Assembly (NCBI GenBank): GCA_023393475.1 | Contig: JAEWLC010000053.1 | Location: 169,859-233,858, forward strand | Direction: 5' to 3' | DNA length: 64,000 bases | Source: Pseudomonadota bacterium | Lineage (GTDB): Bacteria; Pseudomonadota; Alphaproteobacteria; Rhizobiales; Devosiaceae | Shown here: positions 16,406 to 24,868 of the stretch, piece by piece | Numbering within the stretch: the first letter of the stretch is position 1 | Layout: each line of letters opens with the position of its first letter | Notes under the pieces: generated by a model | Seen by the model: only the letters and a program-made list of their open reading frames with translations | Told to the model about the DNA's origin: nothing | Databases searched by the model: none | Program-made: the position numbers and the translations under genes

Positions 16406-17689
16406 TCAGGCGGCCCGCTCAACCAGCGCCGCAACGCCCATTCCGCCGGCCGTGCACACCGAGATCAGCGCCCGTTGCTTCTCGCTTGTTGCCAGCAGCT
16501 TGGCGGTCAACCCGAGGATGCGCGCGCCGGTCGCGGCGAACGGATGTCCGTAGGCGAGGCTCGATCCCTTCGTGTTGATCCGGTCCGCATCGATCTCGCC
16601 CAGCGGCGTCTCGCGGCCGAGCGTATCGCGGTTGTAGTCCGGATCGCGCCAGGCCTTCAGCGTCGCCAGTACCTGCGCCGCGAACGCCTCGTGAATCTCG
16701 AACAGGTCGATGTCGTCGAAGGTGAGGTTCGAGCGCCGCAGCATCTCCGACACCGCGATGGTCGGCGCCATCAACAGCCCCTCGCCGCCGGCGAAATCGT
16801 TGGCCGCCACTTGCCCGAGCGTCAGGTAGGCGAGCACCGGCAGCCCGCGCGCCTTGGCCCATTCCTCGCTCGCGAGCAGCACCGAGGCGGCACCGTCGGT
16901 GAGCGGAGTGGAGTTGGCCGCCGTCAGCGTGCCGAGCCCCGATTGCTTGTCGAAGGCCGGCTTCATCGTCGCCATCTTCTCGAGCGTCGTATCGGCGCGC
17001 ACGTTGTTATCCCTGAGCACCCCGCCGAAGGGCACGACGAGGTCGTCGTGAAAGCCTTCGTCATAGGCGCGGGCGGCGTTGTGGTGGCTCCTGAGCGCCA
17101 GCTGGTCCTGATCCTCGCGCGAAATCCCCCATTCGCGCGCCATCAGTTCGCAATGCTGGCCCATCGAAAGACCGGTGCGCGGCTCCTGCGTCGAAGGTGC
17201 CACCGGGGCCAGCTCGCCGAAGCTGAAGCCCTTGAACGCCTTGAGCTTCTCGCCTGTGGTGCGGGCCCGGCTGAGGTTGATGGCGCGGTGCTGGAACTTG
17301 TCGCCGAAAACCACTGGGCTGTCGGAGACGGTGTCGGTCCCCGCCGCAATGGCGCTGTCGATCTCGCCGATCGCGATCTTCGCGCCGAGCGAAAGCGCCG
17401 CCTGCAACGAGGTGCCGCAGGCGATCTGTACGTTGGTGCCCGGCGTGCGTGGCGACAGGCCGGCATCGAGGCTCGCCTCGCGGGCGAGGTTGAAATCGCG
17501 GCTGTGAGACAGGACGGCACCCGCCATCACCTCGCCGATACGCTCGCCCCGAAGGTTGTACTTCTCCACCAGCCCGCCCAGCGCCGCGCCGAGCATCCCG
17601 AGGTTGCCCTCCTCGGCATAGCCGGTATAGGCGCGGGCAAAAGGGATGCGGGCCGAGCCGACAATGGCGACCTTGCGAGTTTCCGGCAT
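16406..17689 (-). CDS. fadI: Acetyl-CoA C-acyltransferase (3-ketoacyl-CoA thiolase, FadI-like)
   Basis: A 427-residue thiolase that cleaves 3-ketoacyl-CoA in the last step of beta-oxidation. The nucleophilic Cys91 is in VQIACGTSLQAAL (CGTS here), the catalytic His is in LAYGHPFAATGAR, and the second Cys is in SVCTAGGMGVAALVE near the C-terminus. The length and the N-terminal VAIVGSARIPFAR fit the FadI/trifunctional-protein beta type. ATG 17689 overlaps the fadJ stop in TGATG, so the two subunits of the oxidation complex are translationally coupled. It is last in the fadE-fadJ-fadI operon. Confidence 0.93.
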   Translation of the reverse strand: MPETRKVAIVGSARIPFARAYTGYAEEGNLGMLGAALGGLVEKYNLRGERIGEVMAGAVLSHSRDFNLAREASLDAGLSPRTPGTNVQIACGTSLQAALSLGAKIAIGEIDSAIAAGTDTVSDSPVVFGDKFQHRAINLSRARTTGEKLKAFKGFSFGELAPVAPSTQEPRTGLSMGQHCELMAREWGISREDQDQLALRSHHNAARAYDEGFHDDLVVPFGGVLRDNNVRADTTLEKMATMKPAFDKQSGLGTLTAANSTPLTDGAASVLLASEEWAKARGLPVLAYLTLGQVAANDFAGGEGLLMAPTIAVSEMLRRSNLTFDDIDLFEIHEAFAAQVLATLKAWRDPDYNRDTLGRETPLGEIDADRINTKGSSLAYGHPFAATGARILGLTAKLLATSEKQRALISVCTAGGMGVAALVERAA

Positions 17690-19674
17690 CAGGCTCTCCC
17701 GTCCTTGCGGGCCTGCATCGGCCCCCCGAGGAACGGGGCGAAGCCGGTTCCGTAGATGACGCCGATATCGGCAAGGTCGTCCGAGGCCACGACGCCTTCG
17801 GCAACGGCGACCGACGTGGCGTTGACCAGAGGTTGCACCAGTTCCCGGCCGAGCCCGGCGAGGTCCGGATGCTCAGGCACCTCGCCCTTCACCGCCTTGC
17901 CGTTGGTCCAGGTATAGAACCCCTGCCCGCTCTTCCGGCCGAGCTTCTTTTCCGCGATCAGCCGCGCGAACTGGCTGTCGTCGGGCACCGGATTGCCCAG
18001 TTCCTCTGCCACCGACTTGCCGACATCGAGCCCAACCGTATCCATCAGTTCGATCGGCCCCATCGGCATGCCGAAAGCCACCGCCGCGGCATCGATCTGC
18101 TCCTTGCTCGCGCCGGCCTCCACCCGCTGCACCGCGCCCAGCATGTAGGGCATCAGCACCCGGTTCACGAGAAAGCCGGGGGCAGACTTCACCACCACCG
18201 GCGACTTGCCAATGGTGAGGGCAAAGCTCGCACCGCGGGCGATGTCGGCATCGGAGTTGAAGCGCGAGCGGATCACCTCGACCAGCGGCAGTTGCGCCAC
18301 CGGATTGAAGAAGTGGAGCCCGATCAGCCGGCCCGGCGCGGTCAGGTTCTCGGCGATGCGCTCGAGTTCGATCGAGGACGTGTTGGTCGCAAGGATTGCG
18401 CCCGGCTTGGTCCTCAGTTCGGCGTCGGCGAAGATCTTGCGCTTGATTTCGAGGTTCTCGATCACCGCCTCGATCACCACATCGGCCCGCGCCAAGCCCT
18501 TGCCGGTGACGTCGGCTTCGAGCCGCGCCACGGCATTGTCGATCTCGGTCTTGGACTTGAGCCGCTTCTTGAACAGCGCCTTGGCCCGCTCGAGTGCCGG
18601 CTTGATCCGCTCCATGTCGAGATCCTGCAGCGTCACGCCCATGCCGCGCAGCGCGCACCAGGCGGCGATATCCCCGCCCATGACGCCCGCGCCGATCACA
18701 TGCACGCGCCGGAACGTCGCCTTGTCCTTGCCGCGCAGGCCCTGCTTCTTCAGCCCCTCGGAGAGAAAGAACACCCGGCGCAGGTTCTTCGAGATGTCGG
18801 AGTTCATCAGCGGAATGAACCGCTCGATCTCCCCCTCCTTCATGGCGCGCCAGTTGTCGCCATGCGCCTCGAACAGGTCGATCAGCGAGTATGGTGCCGG
18901 ATAGTGCTCCGGCTTTGCCTTCTTGCCGGCCTCGGCCCGCATCTTGTTGACCACATAGCCACGCAGCGGGCCAAGCGCCATCGCACGCTTCGAGAACGGC
19001 GCCGGGGCGCTCTTTCGCGCCTGCAGCACGGCCTTCCCCGCTTCCCAGCGCAGCGTGTCCCGCACCCGCACCAGCTTGTCGACCAGCCCGATGCGCTTGG
19101 CCTGGCTGGCCCGCAGCAGCTTGCCGGTCAGCATGATCTGCATCGCGTCGACCGGCCCGGCCTGCCGGATCGATCTGCCGGAGCCGCCGAAGCCGGGAAA
19201 GATGCCGAGGTTCACTTCGGGGAAACCGATGCGCGTCTTGTCGTCGTTGACCGCGATCCGGTAGTGGCAGGCGAGCGCCAGCTCGAGCCCACCGCCAAGA
19301 CAGAAGCCGTGGATGCCGGCGATGAACGGCACCTTCATCGCCTCGATCCGGTCGAACAGCGCGTGGGTCCGGTCGAGCGCCGCGCGCAGCACGCCGGGAT
19401 CGCCCATGTCGTCGAATTCGGTGATGTCGGCCCCGGCGATGAACCCGCTCTCCTTGCCCGAGAGCAGGACCACGCCCTTCAGTTCGCCCGACTGCGCCAG
19501 TTCCTCGATACCGGTGACGATGCCGTTGAGCTCGGTCAGCGTCTCGCGGCTCAGCGTGTTCACCGGCACGTCCGGGACATCGAGCGTGAGCCAGCCGATC
19601 CCCTCGAAATCGACATGGAACGTCCAGGCGCGGCTGGCCGGCAGTTGCACGTTCGGCGTCTGTACCTGGGCCAT
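17689..19674 (-). CDS. fadJ: Enoyl-CoA hydratase / 3-hydroxyacyl-CoA dehydrogenase (FadJ-like)
   Basis: A 661-residue bifunctional beta-oxidation enzyme. The N-terminal crotonase domain has SGFIAGADITEF (oxyanion hole) and HGFCLGGGLELALACHYRIA with the catalytic Glu. The NAD-binding domain begins at about residue 330 (HVIGAGVMGGDIAAWCALRG) and carries ANTSSIELERIA and IGLHFFNPVAQLPLVEVI. A C-terminal dehydrogenase domain follows (MGPIELMDTVGLDVG). ATG 19674 sits behind GAAGGAGCCGGAA. It works with FadI as a multienzyme complex in the cytosol. Confidence 0.95.
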   Translation of the reverse strand: MAQVQTPNVQLPASRAWTFHVDFEGIGWLTLDVPDVPVNTLSRETLTELNGIVTGIEELAQSGELKGVVLLSGKESGFIAGADITEFDDMGDPGVLRAALDRTHALFDRIEAMKVPFIAGIHGFCLGGGLELALACHYRIAVNDDKTRIGFPEVNLGIFPGFGGSGRSIRQAGPVDAMQIMLTGKLLRASQAKRIGLVDKLVRVRDTLRWEAGKAVLQARKSAPAPFSKRAMALGPLRGYVVNKMRAEAGKKAKPEHYPAPYSLIDLFEAHGDNWRAMKEGEIERFIPLMNSDISKNLRRVFFLSEGLKKQGLRGKDKATFRRVHVIGAGVMGGDIAAWCALRGMGVTLQDLDMERIKPALERAKALFKKRLKSKTEIDNAVARLEADVTGKGLARADVVIEAVIENLEIKRKIFADAELRTKPGAILATNTSSIELERIAENLTAPGRLIGLHFFNPVAQLPLVEVIRSRFNSDADIARGASFALTIGKSPVVVKSAPGFLVNRVLMPYMLGAVQRVEAGASKEQIDAAAVAFGMPMGPIELMDTVGLDVGKSVAEELGNPVPDDSQFARLIAEKKLGRKSGQGFYTWTNGKAVKGEVPEHPDLAGLGRELVQPLVNATSVAVAEGVVASDDLADIGVIYGTGFAPFLGGPMQARKDGRA

Positions 19675-19695
19675 TTCCGGCTCCTTCGTTCGGGC

Positions 19696-22182
19696 CTATT
19701 CAGCGGCTTCTTCGACCTGTGGCCGTTCGCGCCTGAGCTGCTTTGAACCCAGCTCCTCCGGATCGAAGTCATCGACCTTGATGACCTTGTCGGTCGCCTG
19801 GTCGGCGAGCCGGAGCGTGGCCGCCTCCGCCTCGGTCAGCACGCCCTTTTCGACGGCATCCGAAATGGCGTCGCGATCCAGCCGCCGCTCAATCACACCC
19901 TTCTTGATGGCGCGGACGAACTTGGTCTCGATCTCCGCCGCGGTGGTGACCTTGATCAGCGCATCCTCGAGCACGCCGGTAATGTCCTTGGGGTCCATCG
20001 ACACGTAGGTTCCCTTGGTCAGCCGGTCGCGGAACGCGCCGGGCTGCAGCACCGAGCGCGCCAGCCGGTAGGTCTCGCGATCGGAAGCGGGCTTGGCGTG
20101 CCGACCCAGCGGAAACACCAGGAACCGCATTGCGTTCCTGAGGATCGCATTCGGGAAGTTGGCGAACACCGCCGCAAAGCTCTGCTCGATCGAGTAGATC
20201 AGGTCCCGCGCGATGGCATTGACCACCGGGCGATCCTCCTCGATGCGCCCGTCGTCCTCGTAGCGCTTCAGCACCGCCGAGAGCAGGTAGAGGTCGGAGA
20301 GGATATCGGCCATGCGGCCGGAGAGCCGCTGCTTGCGCTTCAGGTCGCCGCCGAGGAACACCACGGTCCAGTCGCCGACCAGCGCAAAACTCTGGCTGTA
20401 GCGGGCAAGCTGCTTGTACCAGCGCGACATCTCGTGATCGACCGGGCTCGACGCGAAGGCGCCGCTGCTGATGGCGTGCAGCAGGCTGCCGATCTTGTTG
20501 CGCGCCATGAAGCTGACATGGCCGCAGAAAGCCGCGTCGAAGGCGGCGAGGCCGGCCTTTCGATTGTTGTTCTGTGCGGCCGAAATCTCGGCATAGAGAT
20601 ACGGGTGCGCCCGCAGCGCACCTTGGGCGAAGGTGATGAGCGTCCGTGTCAGGATATTCGCGCCTTCCACGGTGATCGCCACCGGCGTCGTCGCGTAACC
20701 CGAAAACAGGTAGTTCGACGGCCCATCCTGCACGGCGCGGCCGCCGTGGATATCCATGGCGTCGTTGAAGGCGTCCCGCATCGCCTCGGTGGTCCGGTAT
20801 TTCAGCAGCGCCGACAGGACCGAGGGGCGCTGGCCTTCATCGACCATCGACGCGGTGAGTGCCCGCGACGCTTCGTAGAGATAGGACGAGCGCACCATCC
20901 GGCTCAGCGGCTCGGCCACGCCCTCCATCAGCCCGACGGGGATGCCGAACTGCCGACGAATGCGGGCATAGGCGGAGGTGACACGCAGCGCGTACTTGAT
21001 AGAGACGGTGCCGATGGCCGGCAACGAGATGGCGCGACCAGTGGCAAGGCACTCCATCAGCATGCGCCAGCCCTGCCCCACATACTCCTTGCCGCCGATG
21101 AGGAAATCCAGCGGGATGAAGACGTTGCGGCCCTGGGTCGGTCCGTTCATGAAGGCCGAGCGCGAGGGGTAGTGCCGCCGGCCGATCTTCACGCCGGGGA
21201 AATTGGCCGGCACTAGCGCCAGCGTGATGCCGACATTGTCGACCTCGCCGATCAGGTGCTCGGGATCGTGCAGGTGGAAGGCGAGGCCCAGCAGTGTCGC
21301 CACCGGCGCCAGCGTGATGTAGCGCTTGTCCCAGCTGAGCTTCACGCCAAGCGTCTTCTTGCCCTCGTACATGTCGTAGCAGACCACGCCGACGTCGCGC
21401 ATGCCCGCCGCGTCCGACCCCGCATGCGGTCCGGTCAGCGCGAAGCACGGGATCTCCTGCCCCTTGGCGAGGCGGCCGAGATATTTCGCCTTCTGCTCGG
21501 GCGTGCCGTATTTTTCGAGCAATTCGCCCGGCCCGAGCGAGTTCGGCACCATCACCGTGATGCCCGCCGCGATCGAGCGCGAGGCGATCTTGCTCACCAC
21601 CTGGCTCTGCGCCTGCGCCGAGAAGCCGAGCCCGCCATGCTCGCGGCCGATCAGCATGCCGAGGAAGCCGTTCTCCTTGAGATAGGTCCAGACGGCCGGC
21701 GGCATGTCGGCGCGATTGTTGCGCGTGTCCCAGTCATCGATCATCGAGCAGACCGTCTCGCACGGCCCGTCGAGGAACGCCTGCTCCTCGGTGCTGAGCG
21801 TCGGCTTCCGCACCCCGAGCAGCTTGGTCCAGTCCGGCCGCCCGCCGAACAGTTCCGCATCCCAGCCGACCGTGCCGGCATCCAGCGCCTCCTGCTCGGT
21901 GCGGCTGACGCGCGGCAGGATGGATTTGACGATGCCGTAGGCCGGGCCGGTGAGGACGAGCTTGCGGATCGGCGTGAGGGAGAGAAGTCCGAGGAGAGCG
22001 GCGGGCAGCAGCGTCAGCACCCAGCCCAGCGTGTCCGTCATCAGCCACAGGCCATTGTCGGTCGAGATGCGGGACAGCGCCCCGATGACCAGCGCCGCGA
22101 CGGCCCATTGCCACAACGGAGCGCGGCGCATGGCCAACACCGCGATGGCGACGAGCGACAGGATCAACAGCAGCCAGACCAT
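19696..22182 (-). CDS. fadE: Acyl-CoA dehydrogenase FadE-like, membrane-anchored
   Basis: An 828-residue flavoprotein for the first step of beta-oxidation. Unlike small soluble acyl-CoA dehydrogenases it has two or three N-terminal hydrophobic segments (VWLLLILSLVAIAVLAM, WAVAALVIGALS, LGWVLTLLPAALLGLLSL), as in enterobacterial FadE (814 aa). The core includes CFALTGPHAGSDAAGM and the DIHGGRAVQ region. Of three nearby ATGs, 22182 is preferred because AGGAGG (22189-22194) stands six bases before it, whereas ATG 22188 abuts the ribosome site. It is first in the operon and is driven by the promoter/operator at 22306-22334. Confidence 0.95.
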   Translation of the reverse strand: MVWLLLILSLVAIAVLAMRRAPLWQWAVAALVIGALSRISTDNGLWLMTDTLGWVLTLLPAALLGLLSLTPIRKLVLTGPAYGIVKSILPRVSRTEQEALDAGTVGWDAELFGGRPDWTKLLGVRKPTLSTEEQAFLDGPCETVCSMIDDWDTRNNRADMPPAVWTYLKENGFLGMLIGREHGGLGFSAQAQSQVVSKIASRSIAAGITVMVPNSLGPGELLEKYGTPEQKAKYLGRLAKGQEIPCFALTGPHAGSDAAGMRDVGVVCYDMYEGKKTLGVKLSWDKRYITLAPVATLLGLAFHLHDPEHLIGEVDNVGITLALVPANFPGVKIGRRHYPSRSAFMNGPTQGRNVFIPLDFLIGGKEYVGQGWRMLMECLATGRAISLPAIGTVSIKYALRVTSAYARIRRQFGIPVGLMEGVAEPLSRMVRSSYLYEASRALTASMVDEGQRPSVLSALLKYRTTEAMRDAFNDAMDIHGGRAVQDGPSNYLFSGYATTPVAITVEGANILTRTLITFAQGALRAHPYLYAEISAAQNNNRKAGLAAFDAAFCGHVSFMARNKIGSLLHAISSGAFASSPVDHEMSRWYKQLARYSQSFALVGDWTVVFLGGDLKRKQRLSGRMADILSDLYLLSAVLKRYEDDGRIEEDRPVVNAIARDLIYSIEQSFAAVFANFPNAILRNAMRFLVFPLGRHAKPASDRETYRLARSVLQPGAFRDRLTKGTYVSMDPKDITGVLEDALIKVTTAAEIETKFVRAIKKGVIERRLDRDAISDAVEKGVLTEAEAATLRLADQATDKVIKVDDFDPEELGSKQLRRERPQVEEAAE

Positions 22183-22305
22183 CAACATCCTCCTCTGCCG
22201 AAGCAGCAATGGTGCAGGTCACGACGATGGAACGACCGTCTCCGCAACCACCCGGACCGACTCCACTTGCCGGGAGTCTATGCGCGGGCATGCACCGTCG
22301 GCTAC

Positions 22306-22334
22306 AAAATAGCGCCTGTTGACGTATAGGTCAA
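22306..22334 (-). promoter_or_regulatory. fadE promoter with MerR/LiuR-type operator
   Basis: On the minus strand: -35 TTGACC (22329-22334), a 17-base spacer, -10 TATTTT (22306-22311). The -35 is the left arm of the near-palindrome at 22319-22334 (TTGACGTATAGGTCAA read on plus). A protein bound to the dyad would cover the -35 and half the spacer, the geometry expected for repression. Confidence 0.65.
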
Positions 22335-22441
22335 CCAGCGGACGTTAAAGGCAACCATTGGCCCGGTGAAAGTCTTTGGAACAGGGCCGTGCTTTCCCGG
22401 ACAATACGAAACCGGCCGGTTCGAGTTCCAACGTCGGCCGT

Positions 22442-22470
22442 TTGACGCTTACGTCAATCAATGGGATAGT
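22442..22470 (+). promoter_or_regulatory. fadD promoter with MerR/LiuR-type operator
   Basis: -35 TTGACG (22442-22447), 17-base spacer, -10 GATAGT (22465-22470). The dyad TTGACGCTTACGTCAA at 22442-22457 overlaps the -35 element exactly as in the divergent fadE promoter. It predicts a short leader of about 35 bases before the fadD ATG. Confidence 0.65.
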
Positions 22471-22511
22471 TTGCGCAAACGGCGATCGGCAAACGATCGG
22501 AGGAGGAGCAG

Positions 22512-24227
22512 ATGGCAACCATATCGGAGGGCGCGCTGCGCCCGTGGATCGACAACTATCCCGAGGGTATTACCTGGGACAGCCCGATCGACCTCACGCC
22601 CGTCCACGAACAGGTGCTCGCCTCCTGCGCCCGCACCCCCGAAGCCGACGCCCTCGATTTCCTCGGCAAGAAGACCACGTATGGCGAATTAGGCAAGCAG
22701 ATCAATGCCTTCGCCGGAGCTTTGCAGAGCCAGTTCGGCGTCCGCAAAGGCACCCGCGTCGCCCTGCTCTTCCCCAACACGCCCTTCTACGTCATCGCCT
22801 ATTACGGCGTGCTGCGCGCCGGTGGCATCGTCGTGAACTGCAACCCGCTCTACACCGTCAAGGAGCTCAGCCACATCATCGGCAACTCGGGCGCCGAGCT
22901 GATGGTGACCCTCGATCTCAAGCTCATCTTCGACAAGGCCGAGGCCCTGGTCGAAGCCGGACACATCAAGAAGCTGATCGTCGCCCACTTCCCCAACGCC
23001 CTGCCCGGCGTGAAGAAAGTCCTTTATTCGGTCGCCAAGGCCAAGGACCTCGTGAAGCTCGACCGAACCAAAATCGCCAACAATATCAGCCGGTTCGATG
23101 AACTGCTCAACCAGAAGCAGGTCCCGGCCCCGGTCGAAATCGACGCAAAGGCCGATGTTGCCGTCCAGCAATATACCGGTGGCACCACCGGCCTCCCCAA
23201 GGGCGCCATGCTGAGCCACGCCAATATCGCCGCGAACCTGAGCCAGATCGAAATCTGGGCGCTCGGCCTGTTCAACCCGCCCTCGCGCACGGTGGCGGTG
23301 CTGCCCTTCTTCCACATCTTCTCGATGACCGCCTGCCTCAACGTGCCGCTCGCCTGCGGCGGCCAGGTGGTGATGCTGCCGCGCTTCGAGATGAAGGCCT
23401 TCCTCGATCTGATGAGCCGCACCGGCGCGAACATAATGCCGGCCGTGCCGACGCTGATCCAGGCTCTCGCCAAGGCCGGCGACCGCGCCAAGCCGCACCT
23501 CGCCTCGGTAGAGGTCGTCGTCTCCGGCGGCGCGCCACTCAGCGACGAGGTCCGCGCCGCCTGGGCCAAGGTCAGTCCGGCGCTATTGGCCGAGGGATAC
23601 GGGCTCACCGAAGCCTCTCCCGTCGTCTGCTGCGCGGCACTCCGCGTGCCAAGCAAGCCGCTCTCGATCGGCCAGCCGATCCCGGCGACCGACATCCGCC
23701 TCGTCGATGTCGAGACCGGCAAGGTGGTTGGCCTCGGCGAGCGCGGCGAACTGCAGGTGAAGGGCCCTCAGGTCATGCTGGGCTACTACAACAACCCCGA
23801 AGCGACGGAAGACGCCTTTACCGACGGCTGGCTGCGCACCGGCGACGTCGGCGTTCTCGATGAGGACGGCTACGTCTTCATCGTCGACCGCATCAAGGAC
23901 CTGATCATCTGCTCGGGTTTCAACGTCTATCCGCGCAACATCGAGGAAGCCATCCAGCACCACCCGGCGGTCGAAGAGGTGAATGTCATCGGCGTTCCCG
24001 ACGAGTATCGCGGCGAGGCGCCGGTCGCCTACATCAAGCTCAAGGACGGGCAGGTGGTCAGCGAGCTCGACCTGAGGAAATTCCTTGCTTTGACTCTCAA
24101 CAAGATCGAAATGCCCAAGGAAATCATCTTCAAGGACCAGTTGCCGAAGACGCTAATCGGCAAGCTGAGCAAGAAGGAGCTGCGCGAGGAATACGCAGCA
24201 CGGGGCAAGACGCATGAACCGGCCTGA
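22512..24227 (+). CDS. fadD: Long-chain fatty acid-CoA ligase (FadD-like)
   Basis: A 571-residue adenylate-forming enzyme that activates fatty acids to acyl-CoA at the membrane. The P-loop-like motif is YTGGTTGLPKGAMLSHAN, followed by EGYGLTEASPV and DGWLRTGDVGVLDEDGYVFIVDR, and a C-terminal Lys region LPKTLIGKLSKKELR that supplies the catalytic Lys. It starts at ATG 22512 behind GGAGGAGGAGCAG, a strong ribosome site. It is divergent from fadE and overlaps the following MerR gene by 14 bases, so ligase and regulator share a transcript. Confidence 0.96.
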   Translation: MATISEGALRPWIDNYPEGITWDSPIDLTPVHEQVLASCARTPEADALDFLGKKTTYGELGKQINAFAGALQSQFGVRKGTRVALLFPNTPFYVIAYYGVLRAGGIVVNCNPLYTVKELSHIIGNSGAELMVTLDLKLIFDKAEALVEAGHIKKLIVAHFPNALPGVKKVLYSVAKAKDLVKLDRTKIANNISRFDELLNQKQVPAPVEIDAKADVAVQQYTGGTTGLPKGAMLSHANIAANLSQIEIWALGLFNPPSRTVAVLPFFHIFSMTACLNVPLACGGQVVMLPRFEMKAFLDLMSRTGANIMPAVPTLIQALAKAGDRAKPHLASVEVVVSGGAPLSDEVRAAWAKVSPALLAEGYGLTEASPVVCCAALRVPSKPLSIGQPIPATDIRLVDVETGKVVGLGERGELQVKGPQVMLGYYNNPEATEDAFTDGWLRTGDVGVLDEDGYVFIVDRIKDLIICSGFNVYPRNIEEAIQHHPAVEEVNVIGVPDEYRGEAPVAYIKLKDGQVVSELDLRKFLALTLNKIEMPKEIIFKDQLPKTLIGKLSKKELREEYAARGKTHEPA

Positions 24228-24606
24228 ACCCGAAAACCGCGACCTGTTCGCCATCGCCGACCTGGCGGAAGAGTTCGGCATCTCGACCCGCGCCATTCGC
24301 TTTTACGAGAGCAAGGGCCTGCTGAAGCCCGAGCGTGTCGGCAGCACCCGCGTGTTCCGCCGCCGCGACCGGGCCAGGTTGATCCTCATTCTCCGCGGCA
24401 AGCGGCTCGGCTTCTCGCTGCGCGACATCTCCGACTACCTGAGCCTCTACGACGCGCAATCGCAGACGAAGCAGGTGAAGATGCTGGTGTCCAAGGTCGA
24501 CGAGCGGCTCGAACTGCTCGAGGCGCAGAAGAAGGACCTCGAGACCACCATCACCGAGCTGCGCGAGATTCGGAAGCTGGCCGACCAGCAGATGGTGCGC
24601 GGCTAG
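24214..24606 (+). CDS. MerR-family transcriptional regulator (LiuR-like)
   Basis: A 130-residue DNA-binding protein. FAIADLAEEFGISTRAIRFYESKGLL is the MerR winged helix-turn-helix, followed by the RRRDRARLILILRGKRLGFSLRDI wing region and a dimerising coiled coil (VDERLELLEAQKKDLETTITELREI). No metal-binding Cys are present, consistent with a metabolite-responsive type. LiuR-type MerR proteins control acyl-CoA and branched-chain amino acid breakdown in other proteobacteria. The gene overlaps the end of fadD, and a repeated palindrome sits in the fad promoters, so autoregulated control of this beta-oxidation regulon is the natural inference. Confidence 0.88.
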   Translation: MNRPEPENRDLFAIADLAEEFGISTRAIRFYESKGLLKPERVGSTRVFRRRDRARLILILRGKRLGFSLRDISDYLSLYDAQSQTKQVKMLVSKVDERLELLEAQKKDLETTITELREIRKLADQQMVRG

Positions 24607-24860
24607 CGCTTCCGGGGCTTCACGTTCGTCATCAGGTCCGGCTTCTTCGGCGGCTTCCAGCCCTTGGGCGGTTTGACCACCGGGACCTGCGTGCCGAGAC
24701 CCATCTCACCCGGCGGCGGCTTCCGGACACCGGCTTCGCCCTTGAGAGCGGCAATCTCGTCGCGGAAGCGAGCGGCGGCTTCGAAATCCTCGCGCGTCAC
24801 TGCGGCCAGCATCTCGCCTTCGAGCGCGATGATCTTCCTCTCGATGGCGGCGAGCGACAT
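24603..24860 (-). CDS. Small UVR-motif (UvrB/UvrC domain) protein
   Basis: An 85-residue protein starting at ATG 24860 (MSLAAIERKI). Residues about 8-42 form a UVR motif helical hairpin (ALEGEMLAAVTREDFEAAARFRDEIAALK), the module by which UvrB and UvrC interact and which also occurs in Clp adaptor proteins. The rest is Pro/Lys-rich and basic. It starts eight bases after the stop of the DNA ligase gene, so it is probably the last gene of a ligase-exonuclease-UVR operon. The stop overlaps the 3' end of the convergent MerR gene. Function unproven. Confidence 0.78.
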   Translation of the reverse strand: MSLAAIERKIIALEGEMLAAVTREDFEAAARFRDEIAALKGEAGVRKPPPGEMGLGTQVPVVKPPKGWKPPKKPDLMTNVKPRKR

Positions 24861-24868
24861 GGCGAACC

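Larger units (their letters stand above)
22183..22511. other. Divergent fadE/fadD control region
   Basis: This 329-base gene-free stretch holds two sigma70-like promoters pointing outward, each with the same 16-bp palindrome covering its -35 element (see the separate entries). The central part between the two sites, about 22335-22441, shows nothing further that I can name. Confidence 0.7.
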
